From NCBI GenBank assembly GCA_943325425.2, contig CALPPJ020000125.1:1-5252 (forward strand): a stretch of 5,252 bases of DNA. Reading direction: 5' to 3'. Of the stretch, positions 4,523 to 5,252 are shown one piece after another (within the stretch, counting starts at the first letter, position 1; every line of letters begins with the position of its first letter). The notes beneath the pieces were generated by a model. That model saw only the letters and a list, made by a program, of their open reading frames with translations, searched no databases and was not told where the DNA came from. A program made the position numbers and the translations under genes. This DNA comes from Bifidobacterium breve. Its GTDB lineage: Bacteria > Actinomycetota > Acidimicrobiia > Acidimicrobiales > Ilumatobacteraceae.

Positions 4523-5252
4523 ATGGACCTAGGTCTTAAGGGTAAAAAAGTATTAGTCACTGGCTCAACAAAGGGTCTCGGTCGGGCCATTGCTGAAACA
4601 ATGCTCGCCGAAGGCGCATCAGTCGCGATTTGCGCACGTAACGCCGAAGAAGTCGCGGCCGCAGTTGCCGAAATGTCAAAGCTCGGCAAAGTTGTTGGCG
4701 CATCAGTTGATGCAGCCGATCCCGAAGCACTTCGCGCTTGGGTCGCATCGTCAGCCGAACAGCTCGGCGGCATTGATGTGTACGTTCACAACACCTCGGG
4801 TAAGCCTGCTCGCAAACTTGAAGCCTGGATCAACAACTTCAATATCGACCTCATGTCGCTCGTCCACGGTGTTGACGCAGCCAAAGAAGCGCTCGCCAAT
4901 GGTGGCGGATCAGTCATCAGTATCGGAACCACTGCAACCAGCGAGCACTTCGCCAGCGGATCAGGCAGCTACAGCGCGATGAAGTCGGCTGTTGTTAACT
5001 GGACACTTGGTCAGGCTCAGGTTCTTGGCGCACAAGGTATTCGTTGCAACGTTGTGTCACCCGGACCGATCATGGTTCAAGGTGGCGACTGGGACATGAT
5101 CAAGAATGCCATGCCCCCATTCTTTGAGGCCACTGAAAAGAATCACCCCGGCGGCCACATGGGCGAACCAAGCGATGTTGCGAACGCTGTTGCATTCCTC
5201 GCAAGTTCGGCGGCTCGTCACATCAATGGTGTCAACATCACCGTTGATGGTG
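4523..5252 (+). CDS. Atypical short-chain dehydrogenase/reductase (runs off right edge)
   Basis: Partial gene: 243 residues are visible and only a few C-terminal residues seem missing, since the end INGVNITVDG is the usual SDR finish. It has a Rossmann fold with TGSTKGLG at 13-20. CARN at 37-40 suggests NADP(H) preference through R39 (inference). Y150 and K154 (YSAMK) are the catalytic pair, and RCNVVSPGPI at 174-183 is the PG motif. Several positions deviate: NNAG is HNTSG (89-93), the active-site Asn in 'vNlm' is D109 (NIDLMS, codon GAC), and the Ser at the end of beta-5 is Thr (T136 or T137 in SIGTTAT). It may therefore have altered chemistry or a different substrate. It is much less similar to the tandem SDR pair than they are to each other, so it is not a recent copy. 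GGGGG (4511-4515) seven bases before the ATG is the likely ribosome site. It shares orientation with the acyl-CoA dehydrogenase, but a 128-bp gap with repeats makes a separate promoter possible. Confidence 0.9.
   Translation, partial: MDLGLKGKKVLVTGSTKGLGRAIAETMLAEGASVAICARNAEEVAAAVAEMSKLGKVVGASVDAADPEALRAWVASSAEQLGGIDVYVHNTSGKPARKLEAWINNFNIDLMSLVHGVDAAKEALANGGGSVISIGTTATSEHFASGSGSYSAMKSAVVNWTLGQAQVLGAQGIRCNVVSPGPIMVQGGDWDMIKNAMPPFFEATEKNHPGGHMGEPSDVANAVAFLASSAARHINGVNITVDG

Overview
The window looks like part of a catabolic gene neighbourhood from a bacterium, most likely an actinobacterium. The coding GC is moderate. The gene mix is a cytochrome P450, several classical short-chain dehydrogenases/reductases (SDRs), a TetR-type repressor and an FadE-like acyl-CoA dehydrogenase. 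One start looks leaderless, with a TANNNT element placed exactly upstream, which is common in Actinobacteria. The moderate GC would fit an aquatic acidimicrobial lineage better than high-GC soil actinomycetes. The lineage is an inference from gene content, and there is no phylogenetic marker here.

Layout. Left half, minus strand, in transcription order: a TetR-family regulator (2993 to 2355), a 131-bp gap, a first SDR (2223 to 1444), a second and paralogous SDR only 14 bp later (1429 to 647), then 32 bp later a cytochrome P450 that starts with GTG at 614 and runs off the left edge. The two SDRs and the P450 look like one operon, and the TetR gene may be read in front of it. Right half, plus strand: a 108-bp divergent intergenic region, an acyl-CoA dehydrogenase (3102-4394), a 128-bp AT-rich gap with two pairs of short direct repeats, and a third, more distant SDR (from 4523) that runs off the right edge.

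Function. A P450 could hydroxylate a hydrophobic or alicyclic compound, SDRs could oxidise the resulting alcohols, and an acyl-CoA dehydrogenase could desaturate a CoA-activated intermediate. The set is therefore compatible with degradation of a sterol-, terpenoid- or fatty-acid-like molecule under TetR control. The substrate cannot be read from the sequence. The TetR gene is divergent from the dehydrogenase. An 8-base string, CGGTGACC, occurs both in the divergent region (inside a perfect hyphenated palindrome) and upstream of the SDR/P450 operon, so it is a candidate shared operator.

I see no RNA genes, mobile elements, CRISPR arrays, origins or strong intrinsic terminators. All the protein families are known. 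The unusual points are active-site substitutions in the third SDR, a glycine-to-serine change in the nucleotide-binding loop of one tandem SDR, and the small repeats around the regulatory gaps. I find no convincing evidence of a wholly new system.
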